DNA from: Verrucomicrobiota bacterium
GTDB taxonomy: Bacteria > Verrucomicrobiota > Verrucomicrobiia > Limisphaerales > J093
Length of the DNA stretch: 64,000 nt
Direction of reading: 5' to 3'
NCBI GenBank assembly: GCA_016716505.1
Contig: JADJWF010000001.1
Location: 496,001-560,000 of the forward strand
In this document: piece after piece, positions 26,155 through 35,000 of the stretch
Layout: each line of letters starts with the position of its first letter
How positions within the stretch are numbered: the stretch's first letter is position 1
The notes under the pieces: model-generated
Told to the model about the DNA's origin: nothing
Databases searched by the model: none
The model's input: only the letters and a program-made list of their open reading frames with translations
Program-made: the position numbers and the translations under genes

Positions 26155-27135
26155 TCAGGAATACAGCCAGCGGGCGACGCCGTAGTACAGCGGGATGCCC
26201 AGCGTGACGTTGAAGGGAAAGGTGATCGCCAGCGAGGCCGTAAGGTACAGAGTCGGATTCGCCTCGGGCAGTGACAGTCGGATGGCGGCCGGGGCGGCGA
26301 TGTAACTGGCACTGGCTGACAACACGCCCAACAGCGTCGCGCCGCCCAACTCCAGGCCGACCATCTTCCCGAGCGCGAGGCCCAGCAATCCATTGGTCAA
26401 GGGCGCCAGCACGCCAAATCCGATCAAGAACATGCCCACGCCCCGCAGGTCGCCCAGTCGCCGGCCCGCGACGGTACCCATCTCGAGCAGGAAGAGCGCG
26501 AGCACGCCTTGGAACGGCGAGACGAAGAAGGGTTCAACCATCGCCATGCCGCGCTCGCCGGTCAGGGCCCCGACGAACAGGGCACCCACCAGCAACACGA
26601 CGCTCCGCCCCAGCAGCGCTTCATGCACGACCGTCTTGACCGACGCCGCCGGGCCGGCGTTGGTGCCGCGGACTCCCAGCTTGCCGAAGAGCACCCCCAC
26701 CAGGATCGCCGGCGATTCCATCACGGCGAGAAAGACGGCGGCGTAACTCTCATACGGCTGTCCCACCGCCTTCAGGTAGTTGGTGGCCGCGATGAAAGTG
26801 ACGGCGCTGACCGACCCGTAATGAGCCGCCAGCGCCGCCGCATTCACTTTCGATAATCGTCCCCAGAATCGCAGCACGGGGTAGGTCCACAACGGAATCA
26901 CCGCGCCCAGGGCCATTGCCGCCAGAGTCGGAAGCCAGACGCGACTCAGCCCCGCCTCGGCGATGGCCACCCCGCCTTTGAAACCGATCGCCGTCAGCAG
27001 GTAGATCGTCAGCGTGACGTAGAGGGGCTCCGGGAACTTGAGATCGCTCCGGGCCACGGCGGCCAGCGCGCCGAGCAGAAAGAACAAGACCGCTGGACTG
27101 AGCAGGTTGGCCGCCAAGGCCTGGCTGAGGTCCAT
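26155..27135 (-). CDS. sbtA: Sodium-dependent bicarbonate transporter, SbtA family
   Basis: A 326-residue inner-membrane protein of the SbtA family with about ten hydrophobic helices in two inverted halves. Diagnostic stretches are AIGFKGGVAIAEAGL in the first half and HYGSVSAVTFIAATNYL near the first substrate-binding crossover; the second half has GVLSASASYIAAPAAIRLSL. In cyanobacteria SbtA takes up HCO3- with Na+. Here it lies between a carbonic anhydrase gene (19 bases upstream) and an SbtB-like gene (3 bases downstream), all on one strand, so a bicarbonate uptake unit is well supported. No Rubisco or carboxysome gene is in the window. Confidence 0.88.
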   Translation of the reverse strand: MDLSQALAANLLSPAVLFFLLGALAAVARSDLKFPEPLYVTLTIYLLTAIGFKGGVAIAEAGLSRVWLPTLAAMALGAVIPLWTYPVLRFWGRLSKVNAAALAAHYGSVSAVTFIAATNYLKAVGQPYESYAAVFLAVMESPAILVGVLFGKLGVRGTNAGPAASVKTVVHEALLGRSVVLLVGALFVGALTGERGMAMVEPFFVSPFQGVLALFLLEMGTVAGRRLGDLRGVGMFLIGFGVLAPLTNGLLGLALGKMVGLELGGATLLGVLSASASYIAAPAAIRLSLPEANPTLYLTASLAITFPFNVTLGIPLYYGVARWLYS

Positions 27136-27154
27136 GCCAGCGCGCGCTCCCGGC

Positions 27155-27889
27155 CTAGTTGAAGAACGTCACCTGGCCGGTCGCCAGATCCTGCATCCCG
27201 CCCACGATGGCCACCTTGCCCTCTTTCACCAGGCCGGCCAGCAACGGGCTGCGCTCGGTGATCTGCCGCATGACCAGCCGCACGTTGACTTCGGCGACTG
27301 CCTCCACTTCCGCCGGAGCGGGTGCGGAACGGTTGACCGCCGGGGTGACGCTCGCGACCGCCGGCTCGATCTTCTTCAGCAAGCCGGTCAAATGTCCGAG
27401 TTCGACCTGGCTGCAAGCGCCCTTGATGGCTCCGCATTGCGAGTGTCCCACCACGGCGATCAACTTCGCGCCGACGACACCGCAGGCAAACTCCATGCTG
27501 CCAAGGATGTCGTCGTTCAGGATGTTGCCCGCCACTCGCGCGTTGAAGGCGTCGCCAATCCCGAGATCGAAAACTTGCTCCACCGACGTGCGGGAATCGA
27601 GGCAACTCAGGATCACGGCGAAGGGGTACTGACCCGCGGCGGTGGCCGTCCGCTGGGCGGGCCAATCGCGATGCAGTGGTTGTCCCGCCACGAACCGGGC
27701 GTTCCCCTCCTTCAGTTTTCGCAGCGCGTCCTCCGGCGTCATGGACGCCTGGGTGGCCTTGGTCGGCGGCGGGGGCGCGCTGGCGTAACGGTGGGTCTGG
27801 CAACCGGCGGCGGCCAGCAACACCACCACCAGCGCCGCCGGGTGGGCGAGCTTGCGGAGTTCGGTCGGTGACAAACGATACAGTCTCAT
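27155..27889 (-). CDS. Lipoprotein beta-class carbonic anhydrase
   Basis: A 244-residue beta-carbonic anhydrase with a lipoprotein signal: hydrophobic ALVVVLLAAAGC with the lipobox Cys at 30, then a Pro-rich linker. The zinc site is complete, with Cys96 and Asp98 in CLDSR, and His149 and Cys152 in VGHSQC. It converts CO2 and water to bicarbonate and a proton. Beta-class enzymes are usually cytosolic; membrane anchoring outside the cytoplasm would place it where it could feed bicarbonate to SbtA, encoded next to it. GGAGAG about seven bases before the ATG is a good ribosome binding site. The order carbonic anhydrase, sbtA, sbtB suggests one operon. Confidence 0.9.
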   Translation of the reverse strand: MRLYRLSPTELRKLAHPAALVVVLLAAAGCQTHRYASAPPPPTKATQASMTPEDALRKLKEGNARFVAGQPLHRDWPAQRTATAAGQYPFAVILSCLDSRTSVEQVFDLGIGDAFNARVAGNILNDDILGSMEFACGVVGAKLIAVVGHSQCGAIKGACSQVELGHLTGLLKKIEPAVASVTPAVNRSAPAPAEVEAVAEVNVRLVMRQITERSPLLAGLVKEGKVAIVGGMQDLATGQVTFFN

Positions 27890-28033
27890 AGTGCAGCTCT
27901 CCTGTTGCTCAACCTTCGCGCGGGTTTGTTCCGTGGGCCGGGCAATCTTTTTGACCGCTGGCCCGTGGAAGGTAGGCCGGGGCGATTCGTGCGCAAGTGA
28001 GGCCGGGCCGGTTTTGACGCGGGTAGCGAGCGG

Positions 28034-28546
28034 TCAGGAGAGTTTCGTGGGCAACCGCCGGTTCTTGGCCCGCGACTCCGCAGCCAGACGCGCTTTGTAG
28101 CGCAGCAATTGTTCCCGCAGGCCGGCATCGCTGGCACCGAGGATTTGCACCGCCAACAGGCCGGCGTTGCGACCGCCGCCGATCGCCACGGTCGCCACCG
28201 GTACGCCGCCGGGCATCTGCACGATGGACAGCAGCGAATCGAGGCCCTTGAGCGACTTGCTCTCCACCGGCACGCCGATGACGGGCAGGGGCGTGTGGCT
28301 GGCCACCATGCCCGGCAAGTGCGCCGCCCCGCCCGCACCGGCGATGATCACCCGGAGGCCGCGCTGATGGGCGGTCTTCGCGTAGCGGGCCATGTCGTCC
28401 GGGGTCCGGTGAGCAGACACCACGCGGACCTCGTGCGGCACGCCGAACTGCGCACATATCTCGGCGGCCGGCTGGAGCGTGGGCCAGTCGGAATCGCTGC
28501 CCATGATGATGGCGACCAGCGGCGCGGGGGAAGGGGAAGCAGGCAT
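28034..28546 (-). CDS. purE: N5-carboxyaminoimidazole ribonucleotide mutase (PurE)
   Basis: Class I PurE of 170 residues, the de novo purine enzyme that converts N5-CAIR to CAIR. The phosphate/substrate loop IIMGSDSDWPT is at the N-terminus, followed by VVSAHRTPDDM with the catalytic His and IAGAGGAAHLPGMVASHT. The ATG at 28546 gives the standard N-terminus; an in-frame ATG at 28564 is also possible. It follows purK by about 20 bases, the usual pair, and precedes the carbonic anhydrase gene by 144 bases on the same strand. Confidence 0.95.
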   Translation of the reverse strand: MPASPSPAPLVAIIMGSDSDWPTLQPAAEICAQFGVPHEVRVVSAHRTPDDMARYAKTAHQRGLRVIIAGAGGAAHLPGMVASHTPLPVIGVPVESKSLKGLDSLLSIVQMPGGVPVATVAIGGGRNAGLLAVQILGASDAGLREQLLRYKARLAAESRAKNRRLPTKLS

Positions 28547-28567
28547 GAGGAATCTCGCTTGCAAGAT

Positions 28568-29782
28568 CTACGCGGCGTGCGGTCCGAACCGGATGAACTG
28601 CGCCGCACGCCGGGCGGTCGCCAGGGCTTCGTCGAGGGTCGCGCCGAGCGCGGTGACGTGTCCCATTTTGCGGCCGGGCCCGCTCATGGCCTTGCCGTAA
28701 ATGTGGACGTGGGCGCCGGGCACGGCCAGCGCGCGTTCGAGGCCCAGAGGGTGGCCCACGGCTTTCGCGGTACCGAGCAGGTTCACCATGACCGCGGCGG
28801 GAGCCACCATCGCGGTCGCGCCCAGCGGCCAGCCGAGCACGGCGCGGACGTGGTTTTCGAACTGCGAGCACAGGCACGCCTCGATGGTGTAATGGCCGGA
28901 GTTGTGGACGCGCGGGGCGAGTTCGTTGACCAGAATCTCACCGCCGTGCGTCAGGAACATCTCGACGCCGAAGCTGCCCACTGCGCCCACAGCGGCCACG
29001 GCCCGCTGCGCCACGTCCGCCGCGCGGGCGGCGACCTCCGCCGGCAACGGCGCCGGGGCCTTGACGACGTGGCAGACGTGGTCGCGCTGGACGGTTTCGA
29101 CAACGGGGTAGCTGACACTGGTGCCGTCGCGACCGCGTGTGACGATGATGGCGAGCTCGGCCGCAAATGGGCAGAACGCCTCGAGGTACAACTCGCGGCC
29201 GCGGTCGCCACCCAGTTGCCGCCAGGCGGCGGGGACCGCGGCGGCGGATTGGAGCGTGGCGTTGCCCTTGCCGTCATAGGCGTTGCGGCGGGCCTTCAGC
29301 AGCAACGGCCAGCCCAGACGCGCGCCGGCTGGCTCGACCTCCGCGGGGCTGGCCACGGCCTCAAACCGCGGCACCGGAAGGCCAGCCGCCGCAAGCGTCT
29401 GCTTCTGGGTAAATTTGTCCTGGACCAGCGCGAGGCTGCGGGCGGAAGGGTGGAGTTGATAGCCCGCTTCCTCGAGGGCGCGCAGGCTGGCGGCCTCCAC
29501 GAACTCGTTTTCGAGCGTCACCACATCCACTTGCGACGCCAGCTTCACCAGAGCCTCCGGGCTGTCCCAGTCGCCGACGAGCGAGTGGGACGCGAGGTTG
29601 GCGGCCGGGCTGAAGTTGTTGCGCTCGAGAACAACGACGTCGCAGCCGAGCTGGAGACCGGCCAGGGCGGTCATCTTGGCAAGCTGGCCGCCGCCCACGA
29701 TGCCCAGGCGCGGATTGATCGTGGAGGCCACGCGCGCGGGCTCGACAATCCGCAGGATGTCACGGTCGTAGGTTTCGAACAT
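28568..29782 (-). CDS. purK: N5-carboxyaminoimidazole ribonucleotide synthase (PurK)
   Basis: A 404-residue ATP-grasp enzyme that makes N5-CAIR from AIR, ATP and bicarbonate. The N-terminal domain starts LGIVGGGQLAKMTALAG, the ATP-grasp fold includes LLLKARRNAYDGKGN, and the C-terminal catalytic block is VNELAPRVHNSGHYTIEAC. The full length matches the family. It uses bicarbonate directly, which is notable because a bicarbonate uptake operon lies just downstream of purE on the same strand. Confidence 0.95.
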   Translation of the reverse strand: MFETYDRDILRIVEPARVASTINPRLGIVGGGQLAKMTALAGLQLGCDVVVLERNNFSPAANLASHSLVGDWDSPEALVKLASQVDVVTLENEFVEAASLRALEEAGYQLHPSARSLALVQDKFTQKQTLAAAGLPVPRFEAVASPAEVEPAGARLGWPLLLKARRNAYDGKGNATLQSAAAVPAAWRQLGGDRGRELYLEAFCPFAAELAIIVTRGRDGTSVSYPVVETVQRDHVCHVVKAPAPLPAEVAARAADVAQRAVAAVGAVGSFGVEMFLTHGGEILVNELAPRVHNSGHYTIEACLCSQFENHVRAVLGWPLGATAMVAPAAVMVNLLGTAKAVGHPLGLERALAVPGAHVHIYGKAMSGPGRKMGHVTALGATLDEALATARRAAQFIRFGPHAA

Positions 29783-29876
29783 GGCAAGTGCGGCCGGCTA
29801 GATAAACCGCCCCGGCCCGAATGCAAGCGGCCATCCTCGCGGTGTCCGAGGCGACTCGTCCGTGAGCGGACACTCT

Positions 29877-31343
29877 CTACCCCCGCCGCCGCCCGCGCGG
29901 CTCGCGTTTGGACTCGACCGTCTTGGGCCGGGGCTTGGGTACCAGCAACAGCGGTGCGCCCTCGAAGCCAAAGGCCCGCCGCATCTCACCGGCGAGATAC
30001 TTCTGGTAGGCCGGCGAGATGAGCTCGTCGCGGTTGACGAAGAGCAGAAAGGTCGGCGGCGCCTGGCGCACCTGCGTCGCGTAGAAAAACTTCAACCGCG
30101 CCCCGGTCGCGCTGATCGGTTGCCGTCGCTCGATTGCGTCGTGCAACGTGCGATTGAGCACGGCGGTAGGGACGGTCTGCTGAAGTTGGGCGGCGACATA
30201 ACGCACCGCTTCGAGCAGGCGGTCGAGATGGAAGCCCGTCTTGGCCGAGGTGAAGATGACGGGCGCGTAGTCGAGGAAAAACATCTTCTCCTGGACCCAG
30301 CGACCGAACTGGTCCAGCGCCGTCATGGGCCTGGCCTCGCCGCGGCGCGGGCGCCTGGCCGTGGCCTTGGCGTGGGCGGCAGCCACCTCGGCCTCGAAAA
30401 GGTCCCACTTGTTCACCACCACGATGCACCCCTTGCGCGCCTCGACGATCTTGTCGGCGATTTTCTTGTCCTGCTCGAGGATGCCCGCCTCGGCGTCGAG
30501 AACGAAGACCACGATGTCGGACCGCTCGATGGAGTCCTCTGCCCGCTTGACGCTGAAGAACTCGATGGAGTCGTTCACGCGCCGTGCCTTGCGCATCCCG
30601 GCGGTGTCAATGAGCACATAAGACTGGCGCACGCCGTCCGTCTCAACCTCGAACGGCACGTCCACGGCGTCCCGCGTGGTGCCGGGGATCGGGCTGACGA
30701 TGACGCGCGACGACTGCGTGAGGGCGTTGATGAGCGACGACTTGCCGACGTTGGGCCGGCCCACCACCGCCAGCTTGATCGGCTCGACGCGGGTGGCCGG
30801 GGTTGCCTCCACGGCGGCATCACGCCGGGATTCCGTCGCCGGCAACAGGGCGTTGGCGGCGTCCAACAGGGCACTGATACCGCGGTCATGGATGGCGGAA
30901 ACCGGAAACAGCCTGGCGAAACCCAGTTCGGCAAATTCGTTCACGCCCGTCTCCGCCGCCGCGTTGTCCACCTTGTTCACGGCCACGAGGACGGGTTTGC
31001 CCGACTCCCGCAGACGCTGCGCGACTTCCAGATCGAGCGGTACGACGCCCTCCTGCACGTTCACCACCAGGATGATCACGTGCGCGGACTCGATGGCGAT
31101 CCCGACCTGCTCGACCGCCGCGCCCACGATGACGTCGTCCGCCTTCTCGCCGCGCAGCAGGCCGATGCCCCCGGTGTCCACCAGCGTGAATGGCTGGCCG
31201 CGCCACTCGGCCTCCGCCGTGACGCGATCGCGCGTCACGCCCGGCGTCCCATGGACGATGGCGATTCGCCGCCCCACGATGCGGTTGAACAAGGCGGACT
31301 TGCCCACGTTGGGCCGGCCGACAATGGCGATGATCCCTGACAC
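29877..31343 (-). CDS. der: Ribosome-biogenesis GTPase Der (EngA)
   Basis: A 488-residue tandem GTPase needed for 50S ribosome maturation. The first G domain starts at residue 5 with VGRPNVGKSALFN, DTGG and NKVD; the second repeats VGRPNVGKSSLIN near residue 190 with DTAG and NKWD. A KH-like C-terminal domain follows and ends in an Arg/Lys tail (PRPKTVESKREPRGRRRG). Between the second NKWD and the later G5 block there is a small basic insertion (AHAKATARRPRRGEARPM). Core gene, intact, at usual length. Confidence 0.96.
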   Translation of the reverse strand: MSGIIAIVGRPNVGKSALFNRIVGRRIAIVHGTPGVTRDRVTAEAEWRGQPFTLVDTGGIGLLRGEKADDVIVGAAVEQVGIAIESAHVIILVVNVQEGVVPLDLEVAQRLRESGKPVLVAVNKVDNAAAETGVNEFAELGFARLFPVSAIHDRGISALLDAANALLPATESRRDAAVEATPATRVEPIKLAVVGRPNVGKSSLINALTQSSRVIVSPIPGTTRDAVDVPFEVETDGVRQSYVLIDTAGMRKARRVNDSIEFFSVKRAEDSIERSDIVVFVLDAEAGILEQDKKIADKIVEARKGCIVVVNKWDLFEAEVAAAHAKATARRPRRGEARPMTALDQFGRWVQEKMFFLDYAPVIFTSAKTGFHLDRLLEAVRYVAAQLQQTVPTAVLNRTLHDAIERRQPISATGARLKFFYATQVRQAPPTFLLFVNRDELISPAYQKYLAGEMRRAFGFEGAPLLLVPKPRPKTVESKREPRGRRRG

Positions 31344-31527
31344 GCCGGCATGATGCGAACCCGCCTCCCAGCCCGAAAGCCAAAAGGCGCCAAGGGCGCC
31401 GCGGCAGTGGCCGGGAGTCGCGGGCGCCGGCGGGAATACCGGGCGGTGTGGCGACAGCCCCGTTGAAAATCCGCCGCCGATGTGTTTCGGTGACGATCAC
31501 GTCGGCCGCAACGCAGCGAGAAACATC

Positions 31528-33717
31528 ATGAACACCGAGCCATTTTGCGCGAGGGCACGTCGAGTTTGGACGACAGCAGTCACCGGTCTGCTCCTGTGGG
31601 GCGTGATCGCCTCAGCGGAAGCCGCGGTCACCGATGCGCCGTTTCAACAGTCGGTGGCGGTGAAATACCGGCTCGCGCCGGAACTGCAGGGGGCGCAGTT
31701 CCGCAAGCTGGTGGTGGACAACGACGGCATCGCCTACGTGCTGAGCGATCGCGGCGTGGCGCGGGTGTTTGGAGACACGCTCGCCCCGGACCGCACGCAT
31801 CGGCCGCTGGCAGGCAAGCTGCCGCGTGACATTACGCTGTCGCTGGGCGAGGTGTTTTACCTGTTCGAGGATCACTGGCTGTCGAACGCCCGCGCGGGCG
31901 AGCCGTATGGCCGGTTGCCGGCGGGCGTGTACTCCCGGTTTGCCGTGGCGCCGGATGGCACGGTGTTGCTCGCCGGGACCACCAACCTGGCGCTGTACCG
32001 CGGCGGCCAGATCCAGCCGCTGGTCCTCCCGATCAGGAACCCCGTCGAGCGGTTGTACTTCCACAACGACGCATTCTACGTGGTCACCGGCGGCGGCCTG
32101 GGGCGCATCACTCCCCAGGCGGCGACCATCTTCCACCGCGCGCGGGACATCAACGCGCTGGCGTTTCGCGGGAACGAGGTGCAGGTCGGCGCCGCGAATG
32201 GCATCTACGCGCTCGACCTGACCACCGGGGCGGCCACGGTCCCGCTGCAGACGAATCTGCCCTGCGCGGAGGTGAACTGCCTGGTCAACGCGACCAATGG
32301 CCTCTGGGTTGGCACGGCGAGGGGTGCCTTTCTTCAGGTCGCGCAGGGGCGTTTCCGCTACTTCGCGTCGCGCCGTTGGCTGGAGGACGATTTCGTGGTG
32401 GACCTCCAGCCGTTGCCGAACGGCGATTGCTTCGTCCTCACCCGCTTCGGGCTGACCAAGATCGAATTCCGCTGGATGACCCTCGCCCAGAAGGCGGCGT
32501 ACTACGACGAAAAGATCCGGAATCGCCACATCCGCTACGGGTTCTGCTCGGAGTTGAAACTCAGCCGCCCGGGGGATCCGACCAGCGCGGAGATGATTGA
32601 CACCGACAACGACGGCACCTGGAGCAGCTACTACATGGCGAGCCAGGCGTTCCGCTACGCGGTCACGGGCGACGAGCGCGCCCGCGCCAACGCCTGGGAG
32701 ACCTTCGCCGCGATCGAGCGCACCCAGACGATCAACCAGCGCGACGGCTACCCGGCGCGCACCTTCGAGCGGCTGGGCTTCAAGTTCTCGGACCCCGAAC
32801 GCTGGCATCCGGCCCCCGACGGGGTGTGGGAGTGGAAATCCCACACCAGCAGCGACGAGATCACCTGCCAGACCTTCGGTTACGCGGTGATGTGGGAGGT
32901 CTGCGCGGTCACGCCCGCCGAAAAGCAGCGGCTCGCCACCCTCTACGAACGCATCATAGGCCACATTCTGCGTAACAACCTCTATCTCGTGGACGTGGAT
33001 GGCCAGCCCACCCTGTGGGGGCGGTGGAATCCCGAATACGTGAACTGGTATCCGCCGACCATCGTGGACCGGCGGCTGAACAGCGCCGAGATCGTCGCGT
33101 TCCTGCAGTTCGCCTACCGGACCACGGGCAAGGAGACGTATCGCCAGCGGGCCTTCGAGTTGTTCGAACAGCATGGCTATCTCCAGAACATCACCAATTC
33201 GATGGCCAACATCCGCTACACGCCCGGTTATGAGTTCAAGGGCAACAACATGGGCGATGAGTGGAATCACTCGGACGACGAACTCGCCTTCTTCAACTAC
33301 TGGACGCTCTACCGGTTTGCGTTCAACGACCAGCTCCGGCGGATGTATGTCCAGGCGATTCGCGATCACTGGCAGATTGAGCGCGTCGAACGCAACCCGT
33401 GCTGGAACTTCATCTACGGCATGACCGGAGCCGTGAATTTCGAGCCGGAGGCGGCGGTCTGGACCCTGCAACGCTTCCCCCTGGACCTCGTGAACTGGAC
33501 CATCCAGAACTCGCATCGCCGGGACATCGTGCGCCTCCCGGCCAACTTCCGGGATCAGCAAAGCGAGCAACTGCTGCCGCCGGACGAACGTCGCATCATG
33601 CGGTGGAACGGGAACCCCTTCGTGCTCGATGGCGGCGACGGCGGTGTCACCGAACTGGCGGGCGACGAATTCCTGCTGCCGTACTGGATGGGGCGGTACT
33701 TGAAATTCATCCGGTAG
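31528..33717 (+). CDS. Secreted propeller plus alpha-toroid protein of unknown function
   Basis: A 729-residue exported protein. The ATG at 31528 is chosen because it opens a signal peptide (VWTTAVTGLLLWGVIASAEA). Residues 35-330 are beta-rich with short repeats such as LVVDNDGIAYVLSDRGVARV, consistent with a propeller of the two-component-regulator or NHL kind. Residues 360-700 are helical and Trp/Tyr-rich, with motifs like SYYMASQAFRYAVTGDERA and RWNPEYVNWYPPTIVDRRL, the look of an alpha/alpha toroid as in six-hairpin glycosidases. A sugar-degrading role is possible; no catalytic pair can be named with confidence. Confidence 0.75.
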   Translation: MNTEPFCARARRVWTTAVTGLLLWGVIASAEAAVTDAPFQQSVAVKYRLAPELQGAQFRKLVVDNDGIAYVLSDRGVARVFGDTLAPDRTHRPLAGKLPRDITLSLGEVFYLFEDHWLSNARAGEPYGRLPAGVYSRFAVAPDGTVLLAGTTNLALYRGGQIQPLVLPIRNPVERLYFHNDAFYVVTGGGLGRITPQAATIFHRARDINALAFRGNEVQVGAANGIYALDLTTGAATVPLQTNLPCAEVNCLVNATNGLWVGTARGAFLQVAQGRFRYFASRRWLEDDFVVDLQPLPNGDCFVLTRFGLTKIEFRWMTLAQKAAYYDEKIRNRHIRYGFCSELKLSRPGDPTSAEMIDTDNDGTWSSYYMASQAFRYAVTGDERARANAWETFAAIERTQTINQRDGYPARTFERLGFKFSDPERWHPAPDGVWEWKSHTSSDEITCQTFGYAVMWEVCAVTPAEKQRLATLYERIIGHILRNNLYLVDVDGQPTLWGRWNPEYVNWYPPTIVDRRLNSAEIVAFLQFAYRTTGKETYRQRAFELFEQHGYLQNITNSMANIRYTPGYEFKGNNMGDEWNHSDDELAFFNYWTLYRFAFNDQLRRMYVQAIRDHWQIERVERNPCWNFIYGMTGAVNFEPEAAVWTLQRFPLDLVNWTIQNSHRRDIVRLPANFRDQQSEQLLPPDERRIMRWNGNPFVLDGGDGGVTELAGDEFLLPYWMGRYLKFIR

Positions 33718-33941
33718 CCGGGGCGAACCGGCGTCGCAGACGCAGCGCGCCGGTCGGACGCGGTAACGGGAAGGGGTGACGACTCACAGCCAGCAAGGAC
33801 GGCGCCCTTGGAAAGGCGGAAGCGGTTTGAGGCTCCTGCGGTCCGAAGGACCTTGCTGGGACCCGGTGCGATTTCGCCAAAAAACCTTTTGCGGTCCGAC
33901 GAGCCGTGAGGAAAGTTGCTTCGGTTAAATCCTTCACTGCC

Positions 33942-34790
33942 ATGAAAGCCATGATCTCTCTGCTGCCGGCTTGCCTGCTGGCGGTTAGCGCGCCCGGATG
34001 GGCGCAATTGTGGGATGCCCGGCGCGACTTCTCGACCAACAGCAACCCGAACGGCCAGTGGAGCTACGGATGGTCCACCGGCTTGACGAACCCCGTGGTA
34101 CTCTTCCCGCGCTTCCACGTGCCGGAGGTCAACAACGGTCAGCAGGAAATGTGGGATGCCCCGGCCAACTCCAAGGCCTTCTCTCCCTCCGTGTCCCGGA
34201 ATGCCGGGGACGACTACGATGACGGCAACGTCACTTTCAAGGCCGGCGCCCTGCTGCTGCATGGATGCGGGACCAGTGGAAGCGACTACGCGCACGTGGT
34301 CTGGACCGCACCGGTGGCCAGCCGCTACCAAGTGACGGGCTGGTTCTACGCGCAACAGAATGGGGTGTGGGCGGACGTCCACGTGCTCCTGAACGGCAGG
34401 CCCATTTTCAGCGACTTGATTCTCGGCAACGACCAGTTGCGCCGTTTCGGCTGGAATCAGCGACTTGCGGCGGGGGATACCCTGACCTTCAGCGTCGGTC
34501 CCTACAACTGGCTCGGCCTTCACCCCGGGAATGTCGGCCTCGAGGCGATCATCGAGGCAACTCCCTTTTACCGCCCCGAATCGTCCATTCGCGTGTCGGA
34601 GGTCGAGATTTGTTGGCAATCCGAAACCAATGCGCTGTATCGAGTGGAGTACAGGTCGGAGGTGACGGGCTCCGAGTGGCTGCCCCTTCACACGAATCTG
34701 GTCGGCACCGGCGGGCGGATGTGCGCGACTGACCGTCCTGCGCCCGACCAGCCGCAGCGCTTCTATCGGGTGATCTCGCCGGACCCGTGA
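33942..34790 (+). CDS. Secreted protein with verrucomicrobial 'FYR' C-terminal module
   Basis: A 282-residue exported protein with a signal peptide (ISLLPACLLAVSAPGWAQ) from the ATG at 33942; a GTG 12 codons earlier is unlikely. The mature N-terminal 170 residues look like a jelly-roll carbohydrate-binding-type fold (YDDGNVTFKAGALLLHGCGT, then RYQVTGWFYAQQNGVWADVHV). The last 65 residues (VEICWQSETNALYRVEYR through RFYRVISPDP) are the short beta-sandwich that ends very many secreted proteins in this phylum. No enzyme motif is visible. A surface or binding role is inferred. Confidence 0.7.
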   Translation: MKAMISLLPACLLAVSAPGWAQLWDARRDFSTNSNPNGQWSYGWSTGLTNPVVLFPRFHVPEVNNGQQEMWDAPANSKAFSPSVSRNAGDDYDDGNVTFKAGALLLHGCGTSGSDYAHVVWTAPVASRYQVTGWFYAQQNGVWADVHVLLNGRPIFSDLILGNDQLRRFGWNQRLAAGDTLTFSVGPYNWLGLHPGNVGLEAIIEATPFYRPESSIRVSEVEICWQSETNALYRVEYRSEVTGSEWLPLHTNLVGTGGRMCATDRPAPDQPQRFYRVISPDP

Positions 34791-35000
34791 TCTCCGCCGC
34801 GCTGCCTGGTGGCAGCGGGAGTGTCCCGGCCGTAAGACCGTGCTCACCTCCCGGGCCCGGACGCGCGTCTGCCGGCGGCCGGAAGAACGGGCTTGCACCC
34901 ACCCGGTATCCTTGGACGATCCTTGCCCTCGCGGGCGACCTGCCCTTCCGGCTCCGGCCGGGAGGCTTTGCCGCCGGGAGGCCGGCAACCGCACCGATCC

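Noticed and set aside
31612..33570. A 652-codon minus-strand frame opposite the secreted toroid protein
   Set aside because: Composition is that of a shadow frame; the plus strand has a signal peptide and structured sequence.
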